A stretch of DNA of 61,995 nt from Nitrososphaerota archaeon (GTDB lineage Archaea; Thermoproteota; Nitrososphaeria; Nitrososphaerales; Nitrosopumilaceae), in contig JAGWFW010000004.1 in assembly GCA_028867735.1 (NCBI GenBank), forward strand, positions 10,885-72,879. Reading direction: 5' to 3'. A model generated the notes under the pieces. It ran no database searches and was not told the origin of the DNA. It saw only the letters and a program-made list of their open reading frames with translations. This document shows, in pieces, positions 48,277 through 56,946 of the stretch. Made by a program: the position numbers and the translations under genes. How positions within the stretch are numbered: the stretch's first letter is position 1; each line of letters opens with the position of its first letter.

Positions 48277-50358
48277 TTATCGCGAGTAGGGCTGGGCAGC
48301 CTGTGAGCCCAAGTTCTGGTTCTGTCTTATGCGCTCTGCTATCAGCCTGTAAAGTGACCTGAACTGGTCCTTTGTCTTGTCAGTCAAAAAGTCTGTTTCG
48401 GTTATGGCTATTTTTTCACAAACGTATCTGCATATTTCTTCCCTGTCGAATTTTTCCCATCCTAGGTGGTGATTTTCTTTCCATATTTCATTTAGGTTGT
48501 CTATTATGCTCTTTTTGCCCTTTGACAAGACTGTTTCTTTGGTTAGTGCCTTGTATCCTTCTTTTCGTAGTTTTACTTCATAAGTCTGGTTTACTGCATA
48601 CAAATAGTCTTCATCCATTATCAAATCCTCCAGGAACTGTTTTGTCTGCCCTCCAAGCTCAAAGAATATCATCTGCACCTTTTTGAACTGGTTTGTTTCA
48701 AGCTGCGCAGCAATTTGCACTGATTCATCTGTATTGTCAAGAAGTACAAACGTGTCATATCCATGATTTCTATAAAATATGGCTAGAGACATGACGGAGT
48801 TTTTGCTATATGCAGGCACTATGTTAAGCGGATTCATGGACAGGTTTGGATCTTTTAGGAACTTGTCAAATGCATTTAGATACATGCTATCGGACATTGT
48901 CTCTACAATAATTACTGGCCTTGAATTGAACCCAATCTGCCTATCGACAATGGATTCTGTTAGCCCTCTTGACAGCCCATACAGTATAGGGATCAATGTT
49001 TGATCATCCGCATTCCAATAATCATAGTAAATGTGACTCAGGTGCTTTCTCTTGTCAAGTTCAACAACCAAGAGATTTCCAGGAGTATAGTCAAATATCA
49101 TAAAAGGAGAGTGAGTAGAGTATAGAACCTGATTAGATCCTGCCAGGCCCTTGAGAAGATCTGATATTCCCCTCTGTTGTGCAGGATGCAAGTTTCTTGC
49201 CGGTTCATCAAGCAACAATATTGTTTCTTTTAGCTCTGCCTTTTGAGTTTCTGCTGCAAAGTTTACTATGAAAGAAAACGTCCACTTGAATCCCTCTGCT
49301 CTTCTGTTTAAAAGACCGGTGTTGGTGACCGTTCCATCCTTGTGGACGTCAGATATCACTACGCTCAAAATGTTTCCCGGGTTCCATCTCAACTCTACGT
49401 GTATTGGATCCCCCTTCCACGCTGGGTTTAGTCTGTCACTTAGTTTTCTACTTGCAGTGTGGAGTAACTTTATGAGTCTTGAGGGGCTATTTTGTGCCTC
49501 TTCAAGCTTCTCTACATCTAGTTCTGCTAGATAAAACAAATTAATCACAGTCTCGGCCTTGTCGAATTCTTCGACGTACTCTAGTCCCCTAGGTCTGATC
49601 CCCTTCTTCTCTCTCAAGAACTCTTCAAGGTCGATGTTTCCAAGTATCTTTTTGTAATCTGAAAAGTAGACAAATCTCGGATGTAGTTTGTCCTCGATAA
49701 AGTTCTCCAGGGCTGATCTCTCATTTGTCCCCACCAGCATGTTGTCAAATATGTAATCCAAGTCCTGATAGACTTTTTTCCAGTCTGATATCACGCGCGC
49801 ATCTTCGGAGGCAAGCAGGTATACGCTGTTGTTAAACTCCGACATCATGTTCATAAAAACGTCTCTTGTTCTTGGCGCCGGAGACTCTAGAAACTTTACA
49901 TCCATGCGTATCATTATGGGATTCGGCATGGAATTGACAAAGTCTTGTATTCTTTCCACAAAGTTTTCCCATGAATTGAGCCTCTTGCTTGCCTCGCCGC
50001 TTATCTTGATCTCGCCAAAATCATACTGGACGCGTGGATTCTTATTGGTCCTGTAAATCTTGATTTTTTTTATATCTTGAAGGTTTGGAAATTTTTCTCT
50101 GATAAGTCCTGTCTCTTTTTCATTTAATTCAAATTCCCCTTCTGCGAGCTTGACTTCTGACTTTAATTCCTCCGTCATTTCATCGCAGAGGTCAAGTTCT
50201 GAAACCTTTTGTTCCTTGTTTAGCAAGGTAAGAGCTTCAAGTATAGTCGTCTTGCCGCTCTCATTTCTTCCAACAAAAGCCGCCAGATCTTCAACTTTGA
50301 TCTCACCGGAATCATGAATGCAACGATAGGCTTTCACTCTAAACTTTCTAAGCCGCAT
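48277..50358 (-). CDS. OLD-family-like ATPase with Toprim-like region
   Basis: A 693-residue protein. The N-terminal ABC/SMC-like ATPase has Walker A GRNESGKTT (residues 30-38), a signature-like LNRRAEGFKW region and Walker B ETILLLDEPARNLHPAQQ. The C-terminal half carries RPVIIVETMSDSMYLNAF and DTFVLLDNTDES, which resemble Toprim motifs of OLD nucleases, where E and DxD hold metal. OLD proteins act in phage defence and DNA repair. No GajB-like helicase or other partner is next to it, so this is a single-gene form. Confidence 0.82.
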   Translation of the reverse strand: MRLRKFRVKAYRCIHDSGEIKVEDLAAFVGRNESGKTTILEALTLLNKEQKVSELDLCDEMTEELKSEVKLAEGEFELNEKETGLIREKFPNLQDIKKIKIYRTNKNPRVQYDFGEIKISGEASKRLNSWENFVERIQDFVNSMPNPIMIRMDVKFLESPAPRTRDVFMNMMSEFNNSVYLLASEDARVISDWKKVYQDLDYIFDNMLVGTNERSALENFIEDKLHPRFVYFSDYKKILGNIDLEEFLREKKGIRPRGLEYVEEFDKAETVINLFYLAELDVEKLEEAQNSPSRLIKLLHTASRKLSDRLNPAWKGDPIHVELRWNPGNILSVVISDVHKDGTVTNTGLLNRRAEGFKWTFSFIVNFAAETQKAELKETILLLDEPARNLHPAQQRGISDLLKGLAGSNQVLYSTHSPFMIFDYTPGNLLVVELDKRKHLSHIYYDYWNADDQTLIPILYGLSRGLTESIVDRQIGFNSRPVIIVETMSDSMYLNAFDKFLKDPNLSMNPLNIVPAYSKNSVMSLAIFYRNHGYDTFVLLDNTDESVQIAAQLETNQFKKVQMIFFELGGQTKQFLEDLIMDEDYLYAVNQTYEVKLRKEGYKALTKETVLSKGKKSIIDNLNEIWKENHHLGWEKFDREEICRYVCEKIAITETDFLTDKTKDQFRSLYRLIAERIRQNQNLGSQAAQPYSR

Positions 50359-50465
50359 TAGCCGCTATTGTCCCTGTCTATGATTTAACTTATTCGTCAA
50401 AATTGTCATGAGAGTAGTTCTCCGACCAAATAGATATAAGGGAATTCAAGTGGTTAGATTACGAA

Positions 50466-50939
50466 ATGGGTGCAAGGAAAATAGCTTACGTTGTTTTCGT
50501 ACTACCTGTCGTAATTTCGATAATACTTGGAGGATATGTTTTATCAAACGTTTTGGCGCAACCGGACAGACATCTGAACATGTGGCAGTTCAACTTTACA
50601 TCTGCACCTGGCCAGGTAGGCAGTCAGGATATCAGAATAATTAATCTTAACAGTTCGTATCCTGCGGGAGCTCCGTTGAACTTTATCGTAAGGGTAAACA
50701 ACACATCCTTTGACTGCGGAGACCTGTACATGACAATTTACAACATGTCGCCAAAGCATGTAGTAGCCCAGAACGCCTACTTTTCACAATGTTTTGCAAC
50801 TGGCAGTCTTACACTCCCGGTTCATGAGACGTTTTCTCCTGTACTTAATACGACTGGAGATTACCAGATTGTGGCTGACATGAAGGACAAGTCGTACCAG
50901 AACAGCATAAACGTGACTGCCGGATTTAGCGTCAGATAA
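50466..50939 (+). CDS. Exported hypothetical protein with beta-rich domain
   Basis: A 157-residue protein with a signal segment IAYVVFVLPVVISIILGGYVL (first 20: IAYVVFVLPVVISIILGGYV), then a beta-sandwich-like body: NMWQFNFTSAPGQVGSQDI, PLNFIVRVNNTSFDCGDLYM and a Cys pair (C82, C107) that may form a disulfide outside the cell. NxS/T sites suggest N-glycosylation. No known family. Confidence 0.75.
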   Translation: MGARKIAYVVFVLPVVISIILGGYVLSNVLAQPDRHLNMWQFNFTSAPGQVGSQDIRIINLNSSYPAGAPLNFIVRVNNTSFDCGDLYMTIYNMSPKHVVAQNAYFSQCFATGSLTLPVHETFSPVLNTTGDYQIVADMKDKSYQNSINVTAGFSVR

Positions 50940-51017
50940 ACAAAATCATATGTTTATTATATTGCAGCCAACAAAGTATCCTTGAGGAAATAACGTTTAT
51001 TGTTATTGTGATTAGTT

Positions 51018-51638
51018 ATGGCTAAAAAAACAGAAAAACCAACGAAAACTGACGAAAAGAAAGCAAAGAAAGTAGAAGAAAAAAAGGCAAAAAAGTCTGA
51101 AGAAAAGAAAAAGGCAGAAGAAAAGCCGTCCAAGAAAGAAGACAAGAAAACTGCAAAGGCAGACAAAAAGAAGGCTGCCGAATTAAAGAAAAAACAGGCA
51201 GAGCCAACTGATGAGGAACTTGAGGATATTGACGAAAAAGAGATTGAGAACTTTGAGATTGAAGGGCTTGACATGGAAAAACTCAAGACCACGGTACTTG
51301 ACCATGTTGCAAAACGAGGCGACGACGGCATGTTTCAAAGCGAACTGTGGAAGAAACTCAAGCTTTCAAGCAGGGATGGTTCAAGACTTGCCCTAAAACT
51401 TGAAAGACAGCATCTCATCAAAAGAGAAAAAATATTGGAGGACGGAAGGTGGACATACAAACTAAAAATTGCTCATGTTCCTGTCAGCACACAATCAATC
51501 GAGTCTGCTCCATGTCTTATCTGTCCAGTTGAGCAAAAATGTACGCTAGAAGGCGAGGTAAGCCCAAGGACCTGTCCGCTAATAGAACAATGGGTTTTAA
51601 CTGAATTTGCAAACTCAAAAAAGACAAGCAAGAAATGA
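51018..51638 (+). CDS. RPC34-like protein (RNA polymerase III subunit ortholog)
   Basis: A 206-residue protein. Residues 1-60 are almost all Lys, Glu and Ala, a charged tail. Residues 85-155 are winged-helix-like (MEKLKTTVLDHVAKRGDDG, FQSELWKKLKLSSRDGSRLA). Residues 166-190 hold CLICPVEQKC and SPRTCPLIEQW, giving C166, C169, C175 and C186 as in the Fe-S domain of RPC34/hRPC39. Such orthologs were described in Crenarchaeota and Thaumarchaeota and proposed to help transcription. It overlaps rlmE by four bases. Confidence 0.9.
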   Translation: MAKKTEKPTKTDEKKAKKVEEKKAKKSEEKKKAEEKPSKKEDKKTAKADKKKAAELKKKQAEPTDEELEDIDEKEIENFEIEGLDMEKLKTTVLDHVAKRGDDGMFQSELWKKLKLSSRDGSRLALKLERQHLIKREKILEDGRWTYKLKIAHVPVSTQSIESAPCLICPVEQKCTLEGEVSPRTCPLIEQWVLTEFANSKKTSKK

Positions 51639-52231
51639 AACTGTTAGATGCAAGACGAGATTTGTACAGAAGGCTGGCTCACCAAGAAGGATACAGGAGC
51701 AGGGCTGCATACAAACTAAAGGAGTTGAACACGTCTTACAGAATTATAGGTCCTGGATTTTATGTTCTAGATCTTGGATGCTCTCCAGGCGGATGGACTC
51801 AAGTGGCACTTGAACTGGCCGGAAACAGGGGAAAAGTAATGGGAGTAGACAAATCATTTGTAGAGGAGATTCCAAATGCGAACATTTTGAGAGGAGACAT
51901 TGAAGACGAATCAATCGTGGAACCCATCTTTGATTACTTTGGCACAAAGGTAAATGCCGTAATATGTGACCTGTCTCCGCATATAACTGGCACTTGGTCT
52001 GTAGATCACGGCAGGCAGATCTCATTGAATTATTCTGCAAGCAAAATAATGGACCATGTCCTTGCGCGAAAAGGCAACGCACTGTTCAAGGTCTTTGACG
52101 GCGAGTATTCAAATGAGTTTAGGGACTATCTGAAGAAAAAATTTGCCAAGGTACAGCTAAAAAAGCCCAAGGCAAGCAGGAAAACAAGCAGCGAACTTTA
52201 TCACATCTGCCTTGGGTATCTGGGGAACTAG
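51635..52231 (+). CDS. rlmE: RlmE/FtsJ-type rRNA 2'-O-methyltransferase
   Basis: A 198-residue RrmJ-like enzyme. SAM motif I is VLDLGCSPGGWTQVALEL, followed by VMGVDKSFVEE, AVICDLSPHITGTWSVDH, ALFKVFDGE and the C-terminal KPKASRKTSSELYHIC. The K-D-K-E catalytic set is in place. The predicted substrate is the 23S A-loop U2552 equivalent. Convergent with trm1. Confidence 0.94.
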   Translation: MKLLDARRDLYRRLAHQEGYRSRAAYKLKELNTSYRIIGPGFYVLDLGCSPGGWTQVALELAGNRGKVMGVDKSFVEEIPNANILRGDIEDESIVEPIFDYFGTKVNAVICDLSPHITGTWSVDHGRQISLNYSASKIMDHVLARKGNALFKVFDGEYSNEFRDYLKKKFAKVQLKKPKASRKTSSELYHICLGYLGN

Positions 52232-53358
52232 ATTATGGATAATATCGAATCTACCGGCGCATCTGTTTTAAAGGCTGCAGGATTGAGGCTTGTTGCGCTT
52301 GCTCTAAACCCTGCTTTCTGAATCTTTTCTACTGTCTTTGCAAGCGATATCGGCGCAGAGCGCTTCATGTGGGCCAGCTCGTCAATCGTAAAATATGTTG
52401 GAGGCATGCCTATCTCGTCTCTGCATTTTTCCAGAATTTTTTTGCATGACTTGTCGACCTCTAGGCGTTCTTCTTTTAGAATCATTTCATCCATGAAATC
52501 TTTATCGTAGAGACTGCCAACCCAGAGAGGGCCTGCAATCTCCGCCTTTGACTTGCACTTGTCGCATTCATACTTGGTCTCTTTTGTGGCATGCCTGTTT
52601 CCACAGTTTTTGCAGTTTAGGATGTAACCCATGTCATCCTCGTCTCCATTTCTGACAAGAATTCTGACATAAGTCTTGTAGTAATGCATGTTGTTTTGCA
52701 CAAACAATGGCTCAATCTTTACGTCCAGCCTCCCGGCTACCTGACTTGTGCACCCAAGAATCAGTCTTAGTGCTATCTCGTTGCCATATTCGGCCCTGAC
52801 TGGAACCCCATGGTATTTTCTCTTACAGGCTGCAGGAAACAATCCGTGCAACACTGTAAGGTCTGTAGCAGTGACAGAAAGAAGGCCTCCATGAAAAGTA
52901 GCCCTTATGGCACAATCAAGATACCTTGAGGGAGACCCGAAGGGATCAACATCGACGATTGCCCCTCTCTGATCTCGTCTAGAGTGCAAACTAAGAAACC
53001 GGCACGCCTCGTTTTCAGAGAAGACGCATTTTGTGACGTTGTTTAATTTTGAAATGTTTTCTGCAATCTCAAGAGCTTTCGGGTTTACATCATTTACAAA
53101 AACCTGTTCTATCTCGCCCAGTTCGTTTGCAACCCTGATGCTTCTTGCACCAATGCCTGAAAGCGAATCAAGAAATGTTTTTGGACCCTTGAAGTTTTTC
53201 AGAAAAGCCGCATATGCTATTATTGAAAAATCCCTGCTTATCTTTGCTCTGGGGTTGAAAAAGGCCGGCTCCTTGGGAGGGACTTTGTCCACCAGAGATT
53301 CTCTGGGTACTAGCAGTTTTGTACTTCCTTCTGTTATCTCAACAAGTTCTGATTCCAA
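52228..53358 (-). CDS. trm1: tRNA (guanine26-N2)-dimethyltransferase Trm1
   Basis: A 376-residue enzyme that dimethylates G26. Motifs are SGIGARSIRVANELGE, VDVDPFGSPSRYLDCA and LLSVTATDLTVLHG, and a zinc site CKNCGNRHATKETKYE...CDKC. Tail basic and helical. The tRNA-Trp here has a G at position 26, an expected target. Divergent from rnhB with 53 bases between. Confidence 0.95.
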   Translation of the reverse strand: MESELVEITEGSTKLLVPRESLVDKVPPKEPAFFNPRAKISRDFSIIAYAAFLKNFKGPKTFLDSLSGIGARSIRVANELGEIEQVFVNDVNPKALEIAENISKLNNVTKCVFSENEACRFLSLHSRRDQRGAIVDVDPFGSPSRYLDCAIRATFHGGLLSVTATDLTVLHGLFPAACKRKYHGVPVRAEYGNEIALRLILGCTSQVAGRLDVKIEPLFVQNNMHYYKTYVRILVRNGDEDDMGYILNCKNCGNRHATKETKYECDKCKSKAEIAGPLWVGSLYDKDFMDEMILKEERLEVDKSCKKILEKCRDEIGMPPTYFTIDELAHMKRSAPISLAKTVEKIQKAGFRASATSLNPAAFKTDAPVDSILSII

Positions 53359-53411
53359 CTGGATTCTGTAATCTAAAATGATTTAATACATCTAGCGCAA
53401 GAACAACTCAA

Positions 53412-54032
53412 ATGCTAGTCTGTGGAGTTGATGATGCTGGAAGAGGCTCGGCCATTGGCCCACTTGTCATAGCAGGAATAAGAATCGAGCGAAAGAAAAT
53501 AAAACAACTGTCCGAGATTGGTGTCAAAGATTCAAAGCAGCTCACTCCGCGTGCAAGGGAGAACCTGTACAAGAAAATACTTGGTCTAGTAGACGATTAC
53601 TATGTGGCAAGGATACCTCCGCACGTGATAGACAAGAGCGTACAAAAAAACCAGCTGAACCATCTGGAAGGAAAATACATGGCCAAAGTGATTGCCAAAC
53701 TAAGGCCTGATTCTGCCTATGTTGACTCGTGTGATGTGAATCCAAACAGGTTTGGCCTGTACATATCAAAACTCTCTAAAATAGACAAGATACATTCAAG
53801 CCATCATGCTGACAGGCGTTTTCCCGTCGTTTCTGCAGCATCCATAATTGCCAAGGTAAGCAGGGACAGGGCAATTGAGAGAATACGAAAGGATTTTGAG
53901 GTTGGAAGCGGATATCCGTCGGATCCAAAGACAATGCGTTTCATACGGGAATACATTGCCTCAAATGGAATGCCGCCAAAATTTGTAAGAAAAAGCTGGA
54001 AGCCTGTGAAAGCAATGCTTGGCTCTGACTAA
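53412..54032 (+). CDS. rnhB: Ribonuclease HII
   Basis: Cuts RNA from RNA-DNA hybrids and removes misincorporated ribonucleotides. The 206-residue protein has DDAGRGSAIGPLVIAG at 7-22, where most RNase HII proteins have DEAGRG, so the second metal-binding acid is Asp instead of Glu. Also AYVDSCDVNPNRFG and HHADRRFPVVSAASIIAKVSRDRAI region (HHADRRFPVVSAASIIAK). Ends inside the convergent fibrillarin gene. Confidence 0.94.
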   Translation: MLVCGVDDAGRGSAIGPLVIAGIRIERKKIKQLSEIGVKDSKQLTPRARENLYKKILGLVDDYYVARIPPHVIDKSVQKNQLNHLEGKYMAKVIAKLRPDSAYVDSCDVNPNRFGLYISKLSKIDKIHSSHHADRRFPVVSAASIIAKVSRDRAIERIRKDFEVGSGYPSDPKTMRFIREYIASNGMPPKFVRKSWKPVKAMLGSD

Positions 54033-54733
54033 CCCTTGTATCTTGCAATGAGCATGCTGTGGTCCTTTTCATATGGGGCCAAGTTGAGCTCTTGGATTAT
54101 CTCAAAACCATTTTGCAGCTTTTTGGATTCCATGCGGGTTATCTCTGAAGGATCTTTTGTAACATCGATGCTTCGCGTCTTTATCACAAGTACCAAGTAG
54201 CCATCTTTTTTCAGATATGTTTTGCAGTTCAATATGGCAATCTCTGTCTGATCAGGCTGTGCAATGTCTACATACACAACATCGATGGTACCATAAACTG
54301 CAAAGTACTCCTTGGGATTTCTTGCATCCTGAAGGATGGGGATAATGTTTGATCTATGTGATGCTACCCTGTCAAGAAATTCTCGTGCAACTCGGCTTGT
54401 GTGCTCTACGCAAAACACGATTCCGTTTGGACCTACGATGTCTGAGACATGGCTTGCAGTTGTCCCGGTGGAGACCCCCAGATAGAGAACTCGCGACTTT
54501 CTGACTATTGGGAGTATCTGCAGGTCATTCATTATGGCTGCGCCAAGCTTGCTCCTGAAAGGATCCCATGCCCTGAACTCTTCGTCACTGATTTTCACTA
54601 GTTTTTCTTTGTAAACCTGATTTCCTGGCACGAGATTTAGAGTAGCGAGCCTCTTTTCTCCTTCTACTTTGACCCAGAAAATGTTACCTTCTTCGTTTTC
54701 CAAATTTCCTTCGTTTTGACTTTTGCCAGTCAT
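54029..54733 (-). CDS. flpA: Fibrillarin-like rRNA/tRNA 2'-O-methyltransferase
   Basis: Catalytic subunit of the box C/D sRNP. The start is most likely ATG 54733 (234 residues), which overlaps nop5 by 50 bases; a shorter start is possible at TTG 54703. Motifs are VKVEGEKRLATLNLVPGNQV, FRAWDPFRSKLGAAIMNDL, VLYLGVSTGTTASHVSDIVG, VYVDIAQPDQTEIA and GYLVLVIKTRSID. Partner of Nop5, encoded directly upstream. Confidence 0.95.
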   Translation of the reverse strand: MTGKSQNEGNLENEEGNIFWVKVEGEKRLATLNLVPGNQVYKEKLVKISDEEFRAWDPFRSKLGAAIMNDLQILPIVRKSRVLYLGVSTGTTASHVSDIVGPNGIVFCVEHTSRVAREFLDRVASHRSNIIPILQDARNPKEYFAVYGTIDVVYVDIAQPDQTEIAILNCKTYLKKDGYLVLVIKTRSIDVTKDPSEITRMESKKLQNGFEIIQELNLAPYEKDHSMLIARYKG

Positions 54734-55964
54734 TCTTTTTGTCTCTTTGTCTGCCAAAACCGCCACCGCCGCCGTGTCTTCTATCCCTTTGCTCGAATGG
54801 TCTGCGTTGCTGTACTTGTGTAGGCGGCCTCTCAGGTGGTTCCTTGTACTTTTCTCCAATCTCGTTAATTCTTACGTTTAGTTTCTCAAAGAGAGTGTCA
54901 TTTCTTCCTCCTCCAAAAACATCTACTCTTGCGGCAAGAGCTGCCTTTGCGGCAATCGCTCTTGCAATCTTGCCCCGCTGCCATCTGGGGGCTGCGTGGA
55001 CCAGAGTATGCTGGAATAGCAATCCGTGTTTTGGAGGCTGTGCGCCTGTCTTTAGGGAACGGAAGAGTGCCTTTTCTGCTCCCAGCACCTGTATTGTACT
55101 TGCAGGCATGGTTGCCAGTCTTTTCATGCTTCCTGCTCTACCAAGTATTCTTGCTCCAACCGAGGTTCCCAAAATTCCGGAAAGGTTTGGGGCAATTGTT
55201 TTCATCTGCTCTTCTATGTGCCTTTCCAGCGTAGATCTCAGTTCAAATAGTTCAAGGATTTGCTTTGCAAGGACTTGGACTATGGCAAGGTTCTCGTTAG
55301 AAATCTGCCCTCCCCTGCTTTTTTCCTGCAAAAGGGAGAGCATCTCTACCTTCTCCTCGGGAAATCCTGCATCGCTGTACGCCTTTTGGTTGAGGTTGTC
55401 TCTGCGTCCGGCAATAACTATCTTGGAATATCCAACGATTGTATCAATTAGGTTGTCAAGCTCTGGAAAGTGAAGACCATACCACTCCCTGAGCCTTGAG
55501 CTTAGAAGATTGATTATCTTGTCAGTCTCGTCTAGTGCATTTATGGCCTGTATGATGTGAAGATCTGGACTCTCGGAAATCTCTGTAACCTTTGAGGATG
55601 ACAACTGCATTGCAAACTCTCGCAGTTTTCCTCTTGCATCATGTTCGTCTGTTGCAAAGCCCGAGTCTACAAGAACTCTAAGCTTGGAAGACTGGATGGT
55701 CTCCATCTTTTTTTCCTCCATGAGTTCGACATCAATTGATCTTTTCTTTAGGATCTTGAGCAGTCCTGTATCGTTGACAGACACTACTGTGCCTGTCTTG
55801 ACGAGAAATTGTTCAAGCTCGTTTATGTCTGACATTTCTTTTTTTAACTCAATGTACTCCTTTGCAGGATTTCTAAATGGAATTGATTTTACACATTTGT
55901 TATTGTCAAAAATTGCGATACCTAGCTCTGTTAGAATCACAGAATGCATACAAAGCATTTTCAT
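54684..55964 (-). CDS. Nop5/Nop56-like box C/D sRNP core protein
   Basis: A 426-residue protein that bridges L7Ae and fibrillarin. It has a helical coiled-coil centre, the conserved HFPELDNLIDTIVGYSKI, then the Nop domain with APNLSGILGTSVGARILGRA, KRLATMPASTIQVLGAEKAL and HGLLFQHTLVHAAPRWQRGK. The C-terminus is Lys/Arg/Gly-rich (RRHGGGGGFGRQRDKKND), a likely RNA-binding tail. It starts MKMLCMHSVILTE and leads the operon. Confidence 0.95.
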   Translation of the reverse strand: MKMLCMHSVILTELGIAIFDNNKCVKSIPFRNPAKEYIELKKEMSDINELEQFLVKTGTVVSVNDTGLLKILKKRSIDVELMEEKKMETIQSSKLRVLVDSGFATDEHDARGKLREFAMQLSSSKVTEISESPDLHIIQAINALDETDKIINLLSSRLREWYGLHFPELDNLIDTIVGYSKIVIAGRRDNLNQKAYSDAGFPEEKVEMLSLLQEKSRGGQISNENLAIVQVLAKQILELFELRSTLERHIEEQMKTIAPNLSGILGTSVGARILGRAGSMKRLATMPASTIQVLGAEKALFRSLKTGAQPPKHGLLFQHTLVHAAPRWQRGKIARAIAAKAALAARVDVFGGGRNDTLFEKLNVRINEIGEKYKEPPERPPTQVQQRRPFEQRDRRHGGGGGFGRQRDKKNDWQKSKRRKFGKRRR

Positions 55965-56037
55965 GTCTTACTAAAAAAGGTAACAGTGGCAAACCTCACA
56001 TCAACTGTTATAAGCGAACCATTTTTTATAATTAGAA

Positions 56038-56946
56038 GTGAATCCCGACATCTCTACAAATGTGGGGCCAATCTCACTTGAACGACCCACAATGCTTGCC
56101 TCAGGCATTCTTGGAATCTCGCTTGAAGTTTTTGCTCGCTTATATAAGGAAGGCGCGGGGGCGCTTGTAACCAAGTCTTTGAGCAAAGAACCCTGGGAGG
56201 GATATCCAAATCCAACTGTAATTGGAGTAAAGAGCGGATACCTCAACGCAGTGGGACTCTCAAATCCGGGTGCTGCCTATTTTGCAAAGATGATCTCGTC
56301 TAACAATGCAATACCAATAGTTGTCAGCTTGGTTGGTTCTGTTCCGGAAGATTTTACATTTATGATAAAACAATTTGAGAACGTCAAAGTTCTAGCTTAC
56401 GAATTAAACTTGTCGTGTCCCCATGTGGAAAAAGTGGGGCTTGAAGTCGGAGACGATCCTGAACTTGTGATAAAAATAGTCAGAGAGGTGAAAAAAGCGT
56501 CCGCGGTTCCCGTGATGGCAAAAGTCGGTCTTGGCTCGTCAGACTATCTCAAAACAGTCCAGGCATCATGCGACGCGGGAATCGACGCAATAACTGCAAT
56601 TAACACAGTTAGGGCAATGGCAATTGATGTAGAGACCACACGTCCCGCACTGAGCCACAAGATAGGAGGGCTGTCCGGGACTCCGATAAAGCCAATTGCA
56701 GTACGGTGCGTTTACGAGATATCTTCAAAGTTTGACATCCCAATAATTGGCTGTGGGGGGGTGTCAAGCTGGGATGATGCAGTCGAGTTTATCCTTGCAG
56801 GTGCAAGCGCAGTCCAGGTTGGCAGTGCAGTTGCGGACAAGTGGACCGGGGTGTTCTCGGAAATAAACGGAGGAATATCAAGATACATGGAAAGGAAAGG
56901 TTTTCAGAAAATTGGTGATATGGTTGGAATTGCAAAGAAATCCTAA
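56038..56946 (+). CDS. pyrD: Dihydroorotate dehydrogenase B, catalytic subunit
   Basis: Oxidises dihydroorotate. The 302-residue FMN barrel starts at GTG 56038 and has FARLYKEGAGALVTKSLS, AYELNLSCPHVEKVGLEVG with the catalytic Cys, AINTVRAMAIDVETTRP, and GCGGVSSWDDAVEFILAGA and AVQVGSAVAD at the flavin phosphate site. The next gene overlaps and supplies electron transfer. Confidence 0.96.
   Translation: MNPDISTNVGPISLERPTMLASGILGISLEVFARLYKEGAGALVTKSLSKEPWEGYPNPTVIGVKSGYLNAVGLSNPGAAYFAKMISSNNAIPIVVSLVGSVPEDFTFMIKQFENVKVLAYELNLSCPHVEKVGLEVGDDPELVIKIVREVKKASAVPVMAKVGLGSSDYLKTVQASCDAGIDAITAINTVRAMAIDVETTRPALSHKIGGLSGTPIKPIAVRCVYEISSKFDIPIIGCGGVSSWDDAVEFILAGASAVQVGSAVADKWTGVFSEINGGISRYMERKGFQKIGDMVGIAKKS

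Noticed and set aside
48277-50358. Gabija (GajA) defence system
   Set aside because: No GajB-like helicase gene is adjacent, and the neighbours are unrelated exported proteins.
46009-50358. Secreted Ig protein and OLD-like ATPase as one system
   Set aside because: They lie in the same direction but 99 bases apart, with no shared theme.
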